Below are positions 45,201 to 53,710 of a stretch of 64,000 nucleotides of DNA, one piece after another. The notes below the pieces were generated by a model. The model was not told the origin of the DNA, made no database searches, and saw only the letters and a list, made by a program, of their open reading frames with translations. Within the stretch, counting starts at the first letter, position 1. The number at the start of each line of letters is the position of its first letter. The translations under genes were made by a program, and so were the position numbers. The stretch is from AWTP1-13 sp963832445 (GTDB taxonomy: Bacteria; Pseudomonadota; Alphaproteobacteria; Rhizobiales; Hyphomicrobiaceae), in NCBI GenBank assembly GCA_963832445.1, contig CAWHUM010000015.1, forward strand, positions 186,001 to 250,000. Direction: 5' to 3'.

Positions 45201-46813
45201 CCGGCACCCTCCTGCGGGACATCGTGGCGCGGCGGATTGCGTTGGGGCAGCTGCCGGGCAGGTCCGCCGACGAGATCCTGCAGTCGATGATCAACCGTGT
45301 AAGCGGCAAGGCCAGCCAATACACGACGCGTCTGCACGACGGCCGATACATCGTGGTGTCGGCGAAGCCGCATGGCCGACGGCTACACCGTCACCACCCA
45401 TCAGGACATCACCGAGCAGCGCCGCTCCGAGGCCAAGATCGTGCACATGGCGCTGCACGATGCGTTGACCGGGTTGCCCAATCGCGTCCTGTTCAACGAG
45501 CGGCTGGAGCACGCCCTGGCGCGGGCCAAGCGTGGCGAGGTCGTCGCCGTCCATCTGCTCGACCTCGACCACTTCAAGCACGTCAACGACACCCTGGGCC
45601 ATCCTGCCGGCGACAAGCTGCTGAAGGCCGTCACGGCGCGTCTGCGCACGCTGGTGCGCGAGACGGATATCGTCGCCCGCATGGGCGGCGACGAGTTCGC
45701 CATTGTGCAGGGAGCGATAGAGCACCCGGCGGACGCCGGCGTGCTGGCGCGCCGCGTCATCGACGTCGTGAGCCAGCCCTACGAGATCGACGGCCACCAA
45801 GTCATCATCGGCGCCAGCGTCGGCATCGCCGTGGGGCTGACGGACGGAGACTCCACCGACCAGCTGATGCGTAACGCCGATCTGGCGCTCTACCGCGCCA
45901 AGGGCGACGGCCGCGGCGTGTTCTGCTTCTTCGAGCCCGGCATGGACGCGCAAATCCAAGAGCGGCGCGCCATGGAGTACGACTTGCGCAGGGCGCTAGT
46001 GGCGGGCCAGTTCGAGCTCCACTACCAGCCCGTGGTCAATCTGCAGTCCAACAAGGTGAGCGGCATCGAGGCGCTGATCCGCTGGCGGCATCCCGAGCGC
46101 GGGCTCATATCGCCGGGCGCAGTTCATCCCGCTGGCGGAGGAGATCGGCTTCATCGTGCCGCTCGGCGATTGGGTGATCCGGCAGGCCTGCGCCACCGCT
46201 GCGCGCTGGCCCGACGACGTCAAGGTCGCCGTGAACCTGTCGCCGGTGCAGTTCCGCAACGCGAGCCTTCTGCAAACGGTCGTCAATGCGTTGGCCGCCT
46301 CCGGCCTGCCGCCGCGGCGGCTGGAGCTGGAGATCACGGAAAGCACTCTGCTGCAGGACAGCGAGTCCACGCTCGCCATGCTTTATCAGCTGCGCGAGCT
46401 GGGCGTGCGGCATCGCCATGGACGACTTCGGCACCGGCTATTCGAGCTTGAGCTATCTGCAGAGCTTCCCGTTCGACCGCATCAAGATCGACCGCTCCTT
46501 CGTCAAGGACATCGGCGAGGGCGTTGGCTCGCTCAATATCGTGCGGGCGGTGGCGGCGCTGGCCAAGGGCCTCGGCATGGAAACGACCGCGGAAGGCGTC
46601 GAGACACAGCTGCAGCGGGACAAAGTGACTTCCGAGGGTTGCACCGAAATGCAGGGCTTCCTGTTCAGCAAGCCGCTGCCTGCCCACGAGATCGAGCGGC
46701 AGTTCTTCCCGCACGTGCTGGCCAAGCCGAGCGAGCCGGATGCACCCGATGCGCCAAAGGTGGAGCCCGGCGCTGCGGAGGGGCCTAGCGCTGCCCGCGC
46801 AGCCTCTCGATAA
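42263..46813 (+). CDS. MHYT-PAS6-GGDEF-EAL cyclic-di-GMP signalling protein (three frameshifts)
   Basis: About 1515 residues once single-base insertions at about 45370, 46115 and 46415 are removed. Residues 10-225 form an MHYT membrane sensor (WATHFLTIRAY, LTHVAGMNAL). Six PAS domains follow, starting near 273, 398, 538, 663, 800 and 938; all but the second are close copies of one PAS type (NMSQGLAMFDAEQRL-like) joined by heptad-like spacers. Then GGDEF (RMGGDEFAIV, about 1139) and EAL (GIEALIRWRHPE, MDDFGTGYSS). Both catalytic motifs are intact, so it may make or break c-di-GMP or switch between the two. The ATG at 42263 follows an AT-rich gap. Its 3' end overlaps the convergent transglycosylase gene by 29 bases. 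Confidence 0.93.
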
Positions 46814-48035
46814 GCTCGGGCGTGGGGTAGGAGTTGGCGGGAAGCCCGTACTTCATCTGCGCCGCTTTCACGCTGGCGCGCGTCGCCGCACCGATCTTGC
46901 CGTCGATTTCACCCACTCCCCAGCCGCGTTGCGCAAGCAGGTGCTGCAGCTCCTTGACCTGCTCCATGCTGAGATCGGGCACCTGCTCACTGCCCCGGGA
47001 CATGGCTGGCGCGCCCGCTAGGCGCGTCGCCAGGTACGCGGCGGTCACGCAGTAGTTCAGGGACTGGTTCCACTTCAGATAGGCCTGAAAGTTCTGGTAG
47101 CCGAGGAACGCCGGGCCGTGGCGCCCCATCGGCAGCAGCAGTGACGCCGGTGTGGCGTCGGCGGCGAGCGGCCTGCCGTCGGCCTGCTTCACCCCCCAGC
47201 TCGCCCATTTCGAGCGTGGATGTTGAATTGCAAGATCGGCTTGGTCCCAAGGCAGGCTGGCCGGCACCCGCACCTCCTGCAGCCAGGGCTGGTCGCGCTG
47301 CCAGCCCAGCGCCACGAGGAAATTGGCCGAGGAGGCGATCACGTCGGGCACGCTGGTCAGCAGATTGCGCCGCCCGTCGCCGTCGAAGTCCACCGCGTAC
47401 TTGAAGTAGTGCGACGGCAGGAACTGCGTTTGGCCGAGCTCGCCGGCCCACGCGCCGACCATCTCCGTGGGGGCGAGGTCGCCGCGATCGACGATGCGCA
47501 GCGCCTCCATCAGCTCGGCGCGAAACATGTCGGGGCGGCGGCAGTCGTAGGCGAGGGTGGCGAGCGCCCGCAGAACCGGATAATTGCCGATCATGGCGCC
47601 ATAGTCGCTCTCGAGCGCCCAGAACGCGGTGATCACGGGTCCGGGCACGCCGTATTGCTTCTCGACTTGCGCGAACAATTCGCGGTGCTGCTTGAGCCGC
47701 GCGATGCCGGCCTGGATGCGGTTCTGCGAGATGAGCTTGCCGGCAAAGGCCACGAAGCTTTGCGCGAAGAAGCCTTGCTTGCGGTCGCGTGAGATGACGC
47801 TGGGATCGAGCGTCACGCCGCCGAGCGCGCTCGATACCGTGCTGCGCGAGATGCCGCTGGCGATCGCCTCCTTGCGAAAGCCCTCGAGCCAGGCCTCGTA
47901 GTTGCCCGTGTTGCGGCAGTTGGGTGGATTTGGGGGAGGGTAGGGCGAATGTGCGGGGGCTTGCGCAACGGCGCCATTGGTCGAGGCAACCAAGGCAGCG
48001 ATGGCGCCAGTCCAAAATGCTTTGCGAAGCCGCAT
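46785..48035 (-). CDS. Lytic murein transglycosylase (MltB/SLT_2 family)
   Basis: Cleaves the MurNAc-GlcNAc bond of peptidoglycan in the periplasm. The 416-residue protein has a signal peptide (FWTGAIAALVASTNGAVAQA), a GSISR-type start of the catalytic fold, the catalytic Glu in FWALESDYGAMIG and the substrate block GELGQTQFLPSHYFKYAVDF. A C-terminal PG_binding_1 domain follows (VKELQHLLAQRGWGVGEIDG). Start at ATG 48035. Its 3' end runs 29 bases into the convergent signalling gene. A second murein hydrolase gene lies upstream on the same strand. Confidence 0.95.
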   Translation of the reverse strand: MRLRKAFWTGAIAALVASTNGAVAQAPAHSPYPPPNPPNCRNTGNYEAWLEGFRKEAIASGISRSTVSSALGGVTLDPSVISRDRKQGFFAQSFVAFAGKLISQNRIQAGIARLKQHRELFAQVEKQYGVPGPVITAFWALESDYGAMIGNYPVLRALATLAYDCRRPDMFRAELMEALRIVDRGDLAPTEMVGAWAGELGQTQFLPSHYFKYAVDFDGDGRRNLLTSVPDVIASSANFLVALGWQRDQPWLQEVRVPASLPWDQADLAIQHPRSKWASWGVKQADGRPLAADATPASLLLPMGRHGPAFLGYQNFQAYLKWNQSLNYCVTAAYLATRLAGAPAMSRGSEQVPDLSMEQVKELQHLLAQRGWGVGEIDGKIGAATRASVKAAQMKYGLPANSYPTPELIERLRGQR

Positions 48036-48163
48036 GCGAGCTGTCCGGGTCAGGGTGGGGGCGCCCAGTCTGCTCGACTGGCGCAGCCGGTCAAGCCAGC
48101 AGCGGCACCTGTGGCGATGAGCGTGTCGAAGGACGGCTTCAACAACCTGTGCCGGCAGGTTCG

Positions 48164-49573
48164 TCAGCCTTCGGGGCAGAGCTCGAAAGCCTTGTCGAGG
48201 GCGAGGGCCTGATTGGTGTACACCCCGGCGATCTTTCCGTTCTTGGCGTAGGCCGAGATGAACGCCTCGGCTTCGCGCGTCTCCGACCCGTCGTTCACAT
48301 CCAGCACCGTGAAATTGACGACCTGGTCGATAACGGAGCGGATGATCATGGCCTTCTGCCCGCCATAGCTGGCCGTCCACACGCGGCAGCGCTGGTTGGC
48401 AGCCGGCGGCGTGGCCGTTTCGGGAATGATCTTGGCCTTGGCGGCAGGCGCCGCGAGCGCCGTCTTGGTCTCGGTCGGCGGCGCCTTGGCCTTGGCAGCG
48501 GGCGGTGTCTTTGCTGCCGGGGGTGGCGAGACGGCCGGCGGCGGCGCAGCGACGTGCGGGGCAGTGGTGGCCGGTGGAGGCGGGACCTTTGCCGCCTCGG
48601 GGATCATCGGCGTGAGGCTGCCGGTGGAGACCTTGGCTGCGGCCGGCGGTTCCGGGGTCTGGGCCGGGGGCTCCGACACGGGCGTGTTCAGCACCTTGAA
48701 GGGAGCGATCGGCGGGGCAGCTGCCGCCGGGGCGAGGGCGCCGAGCGCGAAGCGTTTGGCACTTGCATCGTTCTTGGCCTGCTCGATGGCCTGCTGCGCC
48801 AGCTCCTGGCCGGAGGGGCGCTTCTGCTCGACGTCTGCGACCTTGGGCGTTGCGGGCGGTGCGGCGACGGCGGCCTGCGCCGGAAGGGTCTTGCCCGACT
48901 GTTGGCGTGCCTCCTGAACAAGGCTGGGTCGCGGATCGGGCTGACCGCAAATCTCGGCTTGGAAGCGGTCGGCGACCTGCTCGAGCAGGCTGGCGTAGGT
49001 TTTGGTTTGCGCCCACCTGGCGGACATATCGGTATACGTGATCGGTCGCGTAAAGGTCTGCTGCCAGGAGGTGAGCACGCCCCAGTCCCTGACGTTGCGC
49101 GTGCGCTCCGCAACCGGGTTGGCGACCGGGCGACCGGCATAGAGCAGCAAATGCTCGAGATGGGCCCGCACGCCGGTTGCGATATCCGGGAAGCTCTCGC
49201 CGCGCTGGCCTCTGCCGGTGGCACCGAGACCTGCGAAATTGTTCTGCGCAGGTTTGACGTCGCCGGCGCGGTGTCCGCGCCAATAGCTCAAGGCGCCGGT
49301 CTCGACGATCATCTGATAGAAGGCAAAATCCCATCGCAGGCCAAGCATTTCGCCTTGGCGCATGTACTCGGTGGCGATGGCGTCATAGCGCGGGTCGAGC
49401 TGCGGATTGCGCGTCTTGAGATAGGCCATCAGGCGGCCGGGAGTGACGCATTGGGGCACCATGTTCTTGGGCCCGGACAGGATGTCTGGAAGGTTTGCCG
49501 AGGCAGAGGTGGCCGTGACGATCGCGCCGAATAGCACGGCGAAAAGATGTAGCGCCCCTACCCTACGAAGCAT
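48164..49573 (-). CDS. Secreted glucosaminidase-like murein hydrolase with Pro/Ala-rich linker
   Basis: A 469-residue exported protein. After a signal peptide (FAVLFGAIVTATSASA) comes an N-acetylglucosaminidase-like domain, residues about 35-200 (RWDFAFYQMIVETGALSYWR, NNFAGLGATGRGQRGESF), related to FlgJ/Bax-type GH73 enzymes. A low-complexity Ala/Pro/Lys linker (about 220-390) leads to a short C-terminal globular domain (CRVWTASYGGQKAMIIRSV). It is cotranscribed with the MltB-type gene 128 bases downstream, so the pair is a peptidoglycan-remodelling unit. Catalytic Glu in YQMIVETG. Confidence 0.88.
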   Translation of the reverse strand: MLRRVGALHLFAVLFGAIVTATSASANLPDILSGPKNMVPQCVTPGRLMAYLKTRNPQLDPRYDAIATEYMRQGEMLGLRWDFAFYQMIVETGALSYWRGHRAGDVKPAQNNFAGLGATGRGQRGESFPDIATGVRAHLEHLLLYAGRPVANPVAERTRNVRDWGVLTSWQQTFTRPITYTDMSARWAQTKTYASLLEQVADRFQAEICGQPDPRPSLVQEARQQSGKTLPAQAAVAAPPATPKVADVEQKRPSGQELAQQAIEQAKNDASAKRFALGALAPAAAAPPIAPFKVLNTPVSEPPAQTPEPPAAAKVSTGSLTPMIPEAAKVPPPPATTAPHVAAPPPAVSPPPAAKTPPAAKAKAPPTETKTALAAPAAKAKIIPETATPPAANQRCRVWTASYGGQKAMIIRSVIDQVVNFTVLDVNDGSETREAEAFISAYAKNGKIAGVYTNQALALDKAFELCPEG

Positions 49574-49882
49574 GGAGTACCCACCCGGTCTTTCGTATGC
49601 TCAGTGCACGCGCCGAGCACGTTTGTTGATAAGCCCTTCATCATTAAAGGGCCGTTAGCGTCCCGCCGGCGGGTGGCAGCTGCAATCGAAGTCCCCCTGC
49701 CCGCCTTCCCTTTGGCGGATAGTCCCTTGCTGGCTGCCCCCATTGCCCATGGCTATCCCGCGTTACGGGATCGAGCCAGCGGCAAACCGCCAGTTACAGA
49801 ATGTTCACCGTGCTTTGCGGCACGAGTTGGGGCGATCCGTGGCGCCCGTGTGGCAAAGTACCAGGTTGGGGGTGCAACGCCA
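49574..49882. other. Gap of 309 bases without a gene
   Basis: Between the glucosaminidase gene and folB. I see a GC palindrome at about 49661-49672 and a small hairpin with ATCCCG/CGGGAT arms at about 49754-49770, neither with a T-run. A plus-strand frame at 49604-49891 exists but looks non-coding. The promoter of the murein hydrolase pair should be here. Confidence 0.55.
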
Positions 49883-50302
49883 CTACGATGATGGCTGCCG
49901 GTGCCGCTCGATCTCGATGCCGACCGAGCCGCAGGACTCCATGACGTCCGGCTTTGCTATGCACACGCGAACCGAAACTACGCGGCTATCGGTGAGGCAA
50001 TGGTCGGCGATGCGCTCTGCCAGCGTCTCGAGCAGGTTGACGTGCTCGCTCTGCACCAGCCGGGCGATGCCATCTACAACCACGCCGTAGTCGAGCACGT
50101 CGGCCAGCCGATCCGACACCCCATCATAGTTGTCGTGCACGAAGAGGTCCGCCGAGATGATGACGCGCTGCTCGTAGCGTTTCTCGCGCTCGAGCACGCC
50201 GACACTGACAACGATCTCGAGATCGCGCACGAAGACGCGCCGGTGTCCGCGCCTGCGCTCGGAAGCGGCGCGCTTTGGCAGGATATTCTCGTTCTTGCTC
50301 AT
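49883..50302 (-). CDS. folB: Dihydroneopterin aldolase
   Basis: Converts 7,8-dihydroneopterin to 6-hydroxymethyl-dihydropterin and glycolaldehyde in folate synthesis. The 139-residue protein reads VFVRDLEIVVSVGVLEREKR, DVLDYGVVVDGIARLVQSEH and VNLLETLAERIADHCL, the family core with the catalytic Lys/Tyr region and Glu for pterin binding. The basic N-terminal extension of about 20 residues is longer than in E. coli. It follows the SDR gene by 21 bases on the same strand. Confidence 0.94.
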   Translation of the reverse strand: MSKNENILPKRAASERRRGHRRVFVRDLEIVVSVGVLEREKRYEQRVIISADLFVHDNYDGVSDRLADVLDYGVVVDGIARLVQSEHVNLLETLAERIADHCLTDSRVVSVRVCIAKPDVMESCGSVGIEIERHRQPSS

Positions 50303-50323
50303 GCGATTGTGCTCGAGCGGGCT

Positions 50324-51085
50324 TCAGCCGCGCGGGGCGCGCCGCACATCGGGGGTCTCCCAGGCCAAATGCTGACCCCCGTCGAGGGCGATCATCTGTC
50401 CCGTCATCGCCGGGGCGTCAAGGATGAAGCGGACGGCGCTGGCGATCTCCTCCGGCGTCGTGCCGCGCCGCAGGATCGTGGCCTCGCACTGTAGGCGAAA
50501 TTCCTCGTCCGTCTGGTGCTCGCTTTTCAAGACTGGGCCGGGGCCGATGGCGTTCACGCGAACGCGCGGCGCCAGGGCTTGCGCCAGGGTGCGGGTTGCG
50601 CTCCACAGGGCGGCCTTGGAGGCGGCGTAGGAGAAGAAATGCGGTGTAGGCTTCCACACCCGTTGGTCGATCATATTGATCACATTGCCGACGGCGCCAG
50701 CGGGCAGCGAAGCAGCGAATGCCTTGGCCAGGAATACCGGTGCCTTGAGATTTACCGCGAGCTGCGCATCCCAGACCCGCGGGTCTAGTGTTACTAGATC
50801 GTCGTAGACGAACATCGAGGCGTTGTTGACCAGGCACGTCGGGGCGCCGAGCCGGGCTGCGCACTGGTCCACCAGGCGTTCCACGGCGGCGTTGTCGGTA
50901 AGGTCGGCCCTCAGAACAGCGGCGCTTCCGCCCTTCCCCTCTATCTCGCGGGCAAGACGCTCTGCCTCAACTGCGGAATTGCGGCAATGCAGGCCCACCC
51001 GCCAGCCGCGGCCGGCCAGATCGAGCGCCAGCACCCGCCCGATACGCCTCGCGGCACCGGTGACGAGGGCGGTCGGGACTGGCAT
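50324..51085 (-). CDS. SDR family oxidoreductase, pteridine reductase/FolM-like
   Basis: A 253-residue short-chain dehydrogenase. The cofactor motif is TALVTGAARRIGRVLALDLA (TGxxxRIG, typical of pteridine reductases and FolM), NNASMFVYDD follows, and the catalytic Tyr-Lys is FFSYAASKAAL. Immediately upstream of folB, which supports a pterin-related role such as reducing dihydrobiopterin/dihydromonapterin or dihydrofolate. Start at ATG 51085 (MPVPTALVTG). Confidence 0.88.
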   Translation of the reverse strand: MPVPTALVTGAARRIGRVLALDLAGRGWRVGLHCRNSAVEAERLAREIEGKGGSAAVLRADLTDNAAVERLVDQCAARLGAPTCLVNNASMFVYDDLVTLDPRVWDAQLAVNLKAPVFLAKAFAASLPAGAVGNVINMIDQRVWKPTPHFFSYAASKAALWSATRTLAQALAPRVRVNAIGPGPVLKSEHQTDEEFRLQCEATILRRGTTPEEIASAVRFILDAPAMTGQMIALDGGQHLAWETPDVRRAPRG

Positions 51086-51173
51086 GGCAGTTTTCCTATG
51101 GGGCGCGGTGCAGGAGCCTAGCAGAAGGTGTGCGGCCCAAGCATAACGGTATCCCATTCGTAACGGATCGTTC

Positions 51174-51234
51174 GGATTTGCCCATATTCTCGGCAAGTGC
51201 AGCCAAAGAAGCCGCTCGGGAAATGGGCAAATCC
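51174..51234. promoter_or_regulatory. 12-bp perfect inverted repeat in divergent promoter region
   Basis: GGATTTGCCCAT at 51174-51185 and its exact reverse complement at 51223-51234 flank a 37-base loop in the gap between the SDR/folB operon and the TorF-type outer-membrane gene. It could be an operator pair or a long-stem attenuator. No regulator gene is adjacent. Confidence 0.55.
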
Positions 51235-51377
51235 ACCCAATAAGTTGTCCACAAGAGCACGGTGTTGCTTCGCTGGCACGCCCCTTCCTCTACAACTTAC
51301 GACTTATCGGATTCCAATTGCGACTCCTGGGCGACATGCACAATAGGTATGAGAGACGAATCAGTAGGGAAGCCACC

Positions 51378-52254
51378 ATGAAACTGCGGATTGTACAGAT
51401 TGCCGGCCTGACCGCTGCGGCGGTTCTGGGGACGGCCTTGCTCGCCGCGCCGGCACTCGCGGACGGGATGAACAAGAAGCGCGCCCTGGCTGAGCCGGCT
51501 CCGGCTCCTCGCGCGTGCAGCCTTTCGGCCAATATTGGGCTCACCACCGATTACATCTTCCGCGGCTATTCGCAGACCGCTGAGGGCGCCGCCGTTCAAG
51601 GTGGCTTCGATGCGACCTGCGGCCTCTTCTACGCTGGCGTGTGGGCCTCCAATCTTGATTGGGGCAATAATGGCGGGCCCGGCTTCTCCAACAACGCCGC
51701 TAGTATGGAGATGGATTCTGTATGTCGGCATCAAGCCGAAGACCGGCCGGATCACCTGGGACCTCGGCGTGATCTACTACACCTATCCCAATGGGTCGAC
51801 GCCGGCTGTTTCAGGGCTGCCGGCCGGCAACGATCCCAACTACGTCGAAGTCAAGGTTGGCGGCAGTGCTGAAGTTTGGAAAGACGGTACCTTCGGCGTC
51901 ACAGTATTCTACTCGCCTGAGTATCAATACGAAACGGGCGCGACCTGGACCGTGGAAGGTAACTTCAGCCAAGCGCTTCCCAAGTTCGGCATGTTCACGC
52001 CGACCTTCAGCGCCTTGCTGGGCTTCCAGTCGAACGAAGGCACCGCCGCTTATCGTGGGGCATTCGGCAACGGCGACGATCAATACACCTACTGGAATGC
52101 GGGTTTGACGTTCGCCTTCCTCGAGAAGTGGTCCATCGATGTCCGCTACTGGGATACGAACCTCGGGGACAACGCTGGCGGAAGTTCGTGGTGCACCGGC
52201 GCCCTTTTCCAGTGCGACTCGCGTGTCGTAGGCACCCTCAAGTTCACCTTCTGA
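51378..52254 (+). CDS. TorF family (PF09694-type) outer-membrane beta-barrel protein (one frameshift)
   Basis: A putative porin-like outer-membrane protein of about 291 residues. Signal peptide MKLRIVQIAGLTAAAVLGTA with cleavage after PALA, then the family block SLSANIGLTTDYIFRGYSQT. One extra base at about 51717 moves the rest into another frame, with repeated alternating beta-strands (TWDLGVIYYTYPNGST, VFYSPEYQYETGATW) ending in VVGTLKFTF, an outer-membrane C-terminus with terminal Phe. Two Cys bonds seem likely (WCTGALFQC). Followed 25 bases later by a strong terminator. Role of the family is not settled. Confidence 0.87.
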
Positions 52255-52278
52255 CTTCGACCTACTTATCGTCTGGTG

Positions 52279-52311
52279 ATCGGGCCCTCTTCGGGCCCGA
52301 TTTGCCTTTTT
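52279..52311 (+). terminator. Rho-independent terminator
   Basis: Nine-base perfect arms 52279-52287 and 52293-52301 around TCTTC, then TTGCCTTTTT. Ends the TorF-type gene transcript 25 bases past its stop; the minus strand gives no T-run. Confidence 0.92.
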
Positions 52312-52347
52312 GGGCTTGCGCTTGTTCAGGGTGGGCAGGCCAGTAGC

Positions 52348-52650
52348 CTAGGCCGGGCGGTCCATTTGGGTCGGCGACATGGTGTGGCAGTCGACGGGTG
52401 TGGTTTGTCCGCTGGCACGATTGATCGGAGCTTGTGTGCAGCCGCTGCGTTCGCCTGCCGGGCGATAGATTGCAGGAGCGGTCGGTGTTTGAATTGGGGC
52501 GCGGGCGGCGTCATGGCCCAGCAGCGCTTCGAAGTTGCCAAGCTGCCAGATGCCGAACAATGCCGCTCCGCCCGCGAGCATTGAGCCGCAGACGCCGAGC
52601 GCGTTGCTTGCCTTCCGCGAGAAGGAGCGGCGACCGGCCGCCCGGTGCAT
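52348..52650 (-). CDS. Hypothetical single-pass membrane protein
   Basis: A reading frame of about 100 residues with one hydrophobic segment (VCGSMLAGGAALFGIWQLGN) after a basic start (MHRAAGRRSFSRKAS), and a polar tail with two Cys. The ATG at 52650 is chosen because it puts a basic patch before the helix; the frame stays open further upstream. Codon use is plausible for this genome, but I recognise no family. It reads towards the terminator behind the TorF-type gene. Confidence 0.45.
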   Translation of the reverse strand: MHRAAGRRSFSRKASNALGVCGSMLAGGAALFGIWQLGNFEALLGHDAARAPIQTPTAPAIYRPAGERSGCTQAPINRASGQTTPVDCHTMSPTQMDRPA

Positions 52651-52867
52651 CGTCGCGCGGCCACCATGTCGCGTGACGTGTCCCGGAACGGCCGGTCGCC
52701 GGTTTCCGTGCAGCATCGATTGCCCCGCCATCGCTGCGCTTGGTTAGTTGTGCGGCGAGTCGTGAGGGTGGCTGGCAGCATGCGGGCCGACAAGCGGGGA
52801 GGCCGCGTTTCCAAGTGGAAGCGCGCGGGTTATGCACGCTTTCCACAGGCTGCAGGCCGTCCGAGGT

Positions 52868-53671
52868 CTACTTGGGAAGCGGGACGATCTCGCGCGGCGG
52901 ACCGGAGGGAGCGTCCGGCTCGTTGCTGACCGCGCTGGCGCGCACGGGCGGCACGTACATGCGATCGGCCGAGCACAGCCGGCGCTGGTTCTCGTTGTGC
53001 CCGCACGAGCGGAAATTGCCTTCCCGGGTGAAGCAGATGCGCACCTCCTTGAGGCGATGGCCCGACCCGCCGCACTGAACCACGATCATGTCCGGCCGCA
53101 GGTCGGGGTTGGCCTTGAGGAAATCGGCAACAAGCTCTCCCGGCCCAACGAACAGCCTGTCGTCGGTCAGGCGAACGAACCGCGGCGGGATCTGCACCTT
53201 TTCGTAGAGCTGCCGGGCGAGGCCGAAGTAGGCGTCGACGCCGAGGCCCGAGCAGGTGCCATGCTTGCGGTACTCATGAAAAATGAGCTTTTTGCTCGGC
53301 ATGATGTCGAGCATGCGGTTGGCGACGGACCCCGGCACCCAGCCGCTGTCGGCGCTGCGGCAGTCCTGCGGCCAGCCGCGATTGTACTGTGGCCACAGCC
53401 CGTGCAGCACGAAGGCATAGGGCCGGCCGCCGCGCGTGTCGCATTGCTGGTCGTAGCCGGTGCTGGTGCGCTCGGCGCAGTAGGTCGGGCTCCAGGACAG
53501 CGCCAGCACGTAGTAGTCGAACGACCCCGCCCGGCTGCGGTTGTCGCGGTTGTAACCGCGGTCGTCGTCGTCGTAGCGGTCCCGATAGGAGTTGCGTTGG
53601 GCAAGCACGGCGGAAGCCGTGATCGCGACAACCGCAAGCAGCGCGACGAAGGCGGCAATCCTGGTTTTCAT
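52868..53671 (-). CDS. Ribonuclease T2 family protein
   Basis: A secreted endoribonuclease of 267 residues. Signal peptide MKTRIAAFVALLAVVAITAS, an Arg/Asp/Tyr-rich charged stretch, then the T2 fold with both catalytic motifs: CAS I FVLHGLWPQYNRG and CAS II FHEYRKHGTCSG. Cysteines are spaced as in the family (YCAERTS, CDTRGG, CRSAD). The C-terminal tail past residue 230 (CGHNENQRRLC) adds a likely disulfide. Secreted T2 enzymes scavenge nucleotides from extracellular or periplasmic RNA. Start at ATG 53671. Confidence 0.94.
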   Translation of the reverse strand: MKTRIAAFVALLAVVAITASAVLAQRNSYRDRYDDDDRGYNRDNRSRAGSFDYYVLALSWSPTYCAERTSTGYDQQCDTRGGRPYAFVLHGLWPQYNRGWPQDCRSADSGWVPGSVANRMLDIMPSKKLIFHEYRKHGTCSGLGVDAYFGLARQLYEKVQIPPRFVRLTDDRLFVGPGELVADFLKANPDLRPDMIVVQCGGSGHRLKEVRICFTREGNFRSCGHNENQRRLCSADRMYVPPVRASAVSNEPDAPSGPPREIVPLPK

Positions 53672-53710
53672 GCGTAAAATCCTCAATGAAAATGACCTTA
53701 GGGGCCGATC

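Noticed and set aside
46785..49334. One continuous 849-codon minus-strand frame covering two murein hydrolases
   Set aside because: The second part is the real MltB-type gene from its own ATG at 48035 with a signal peptide; the upstream part is an out-of-frame reading of the glucosaminidase gene, so this is not a fusion.
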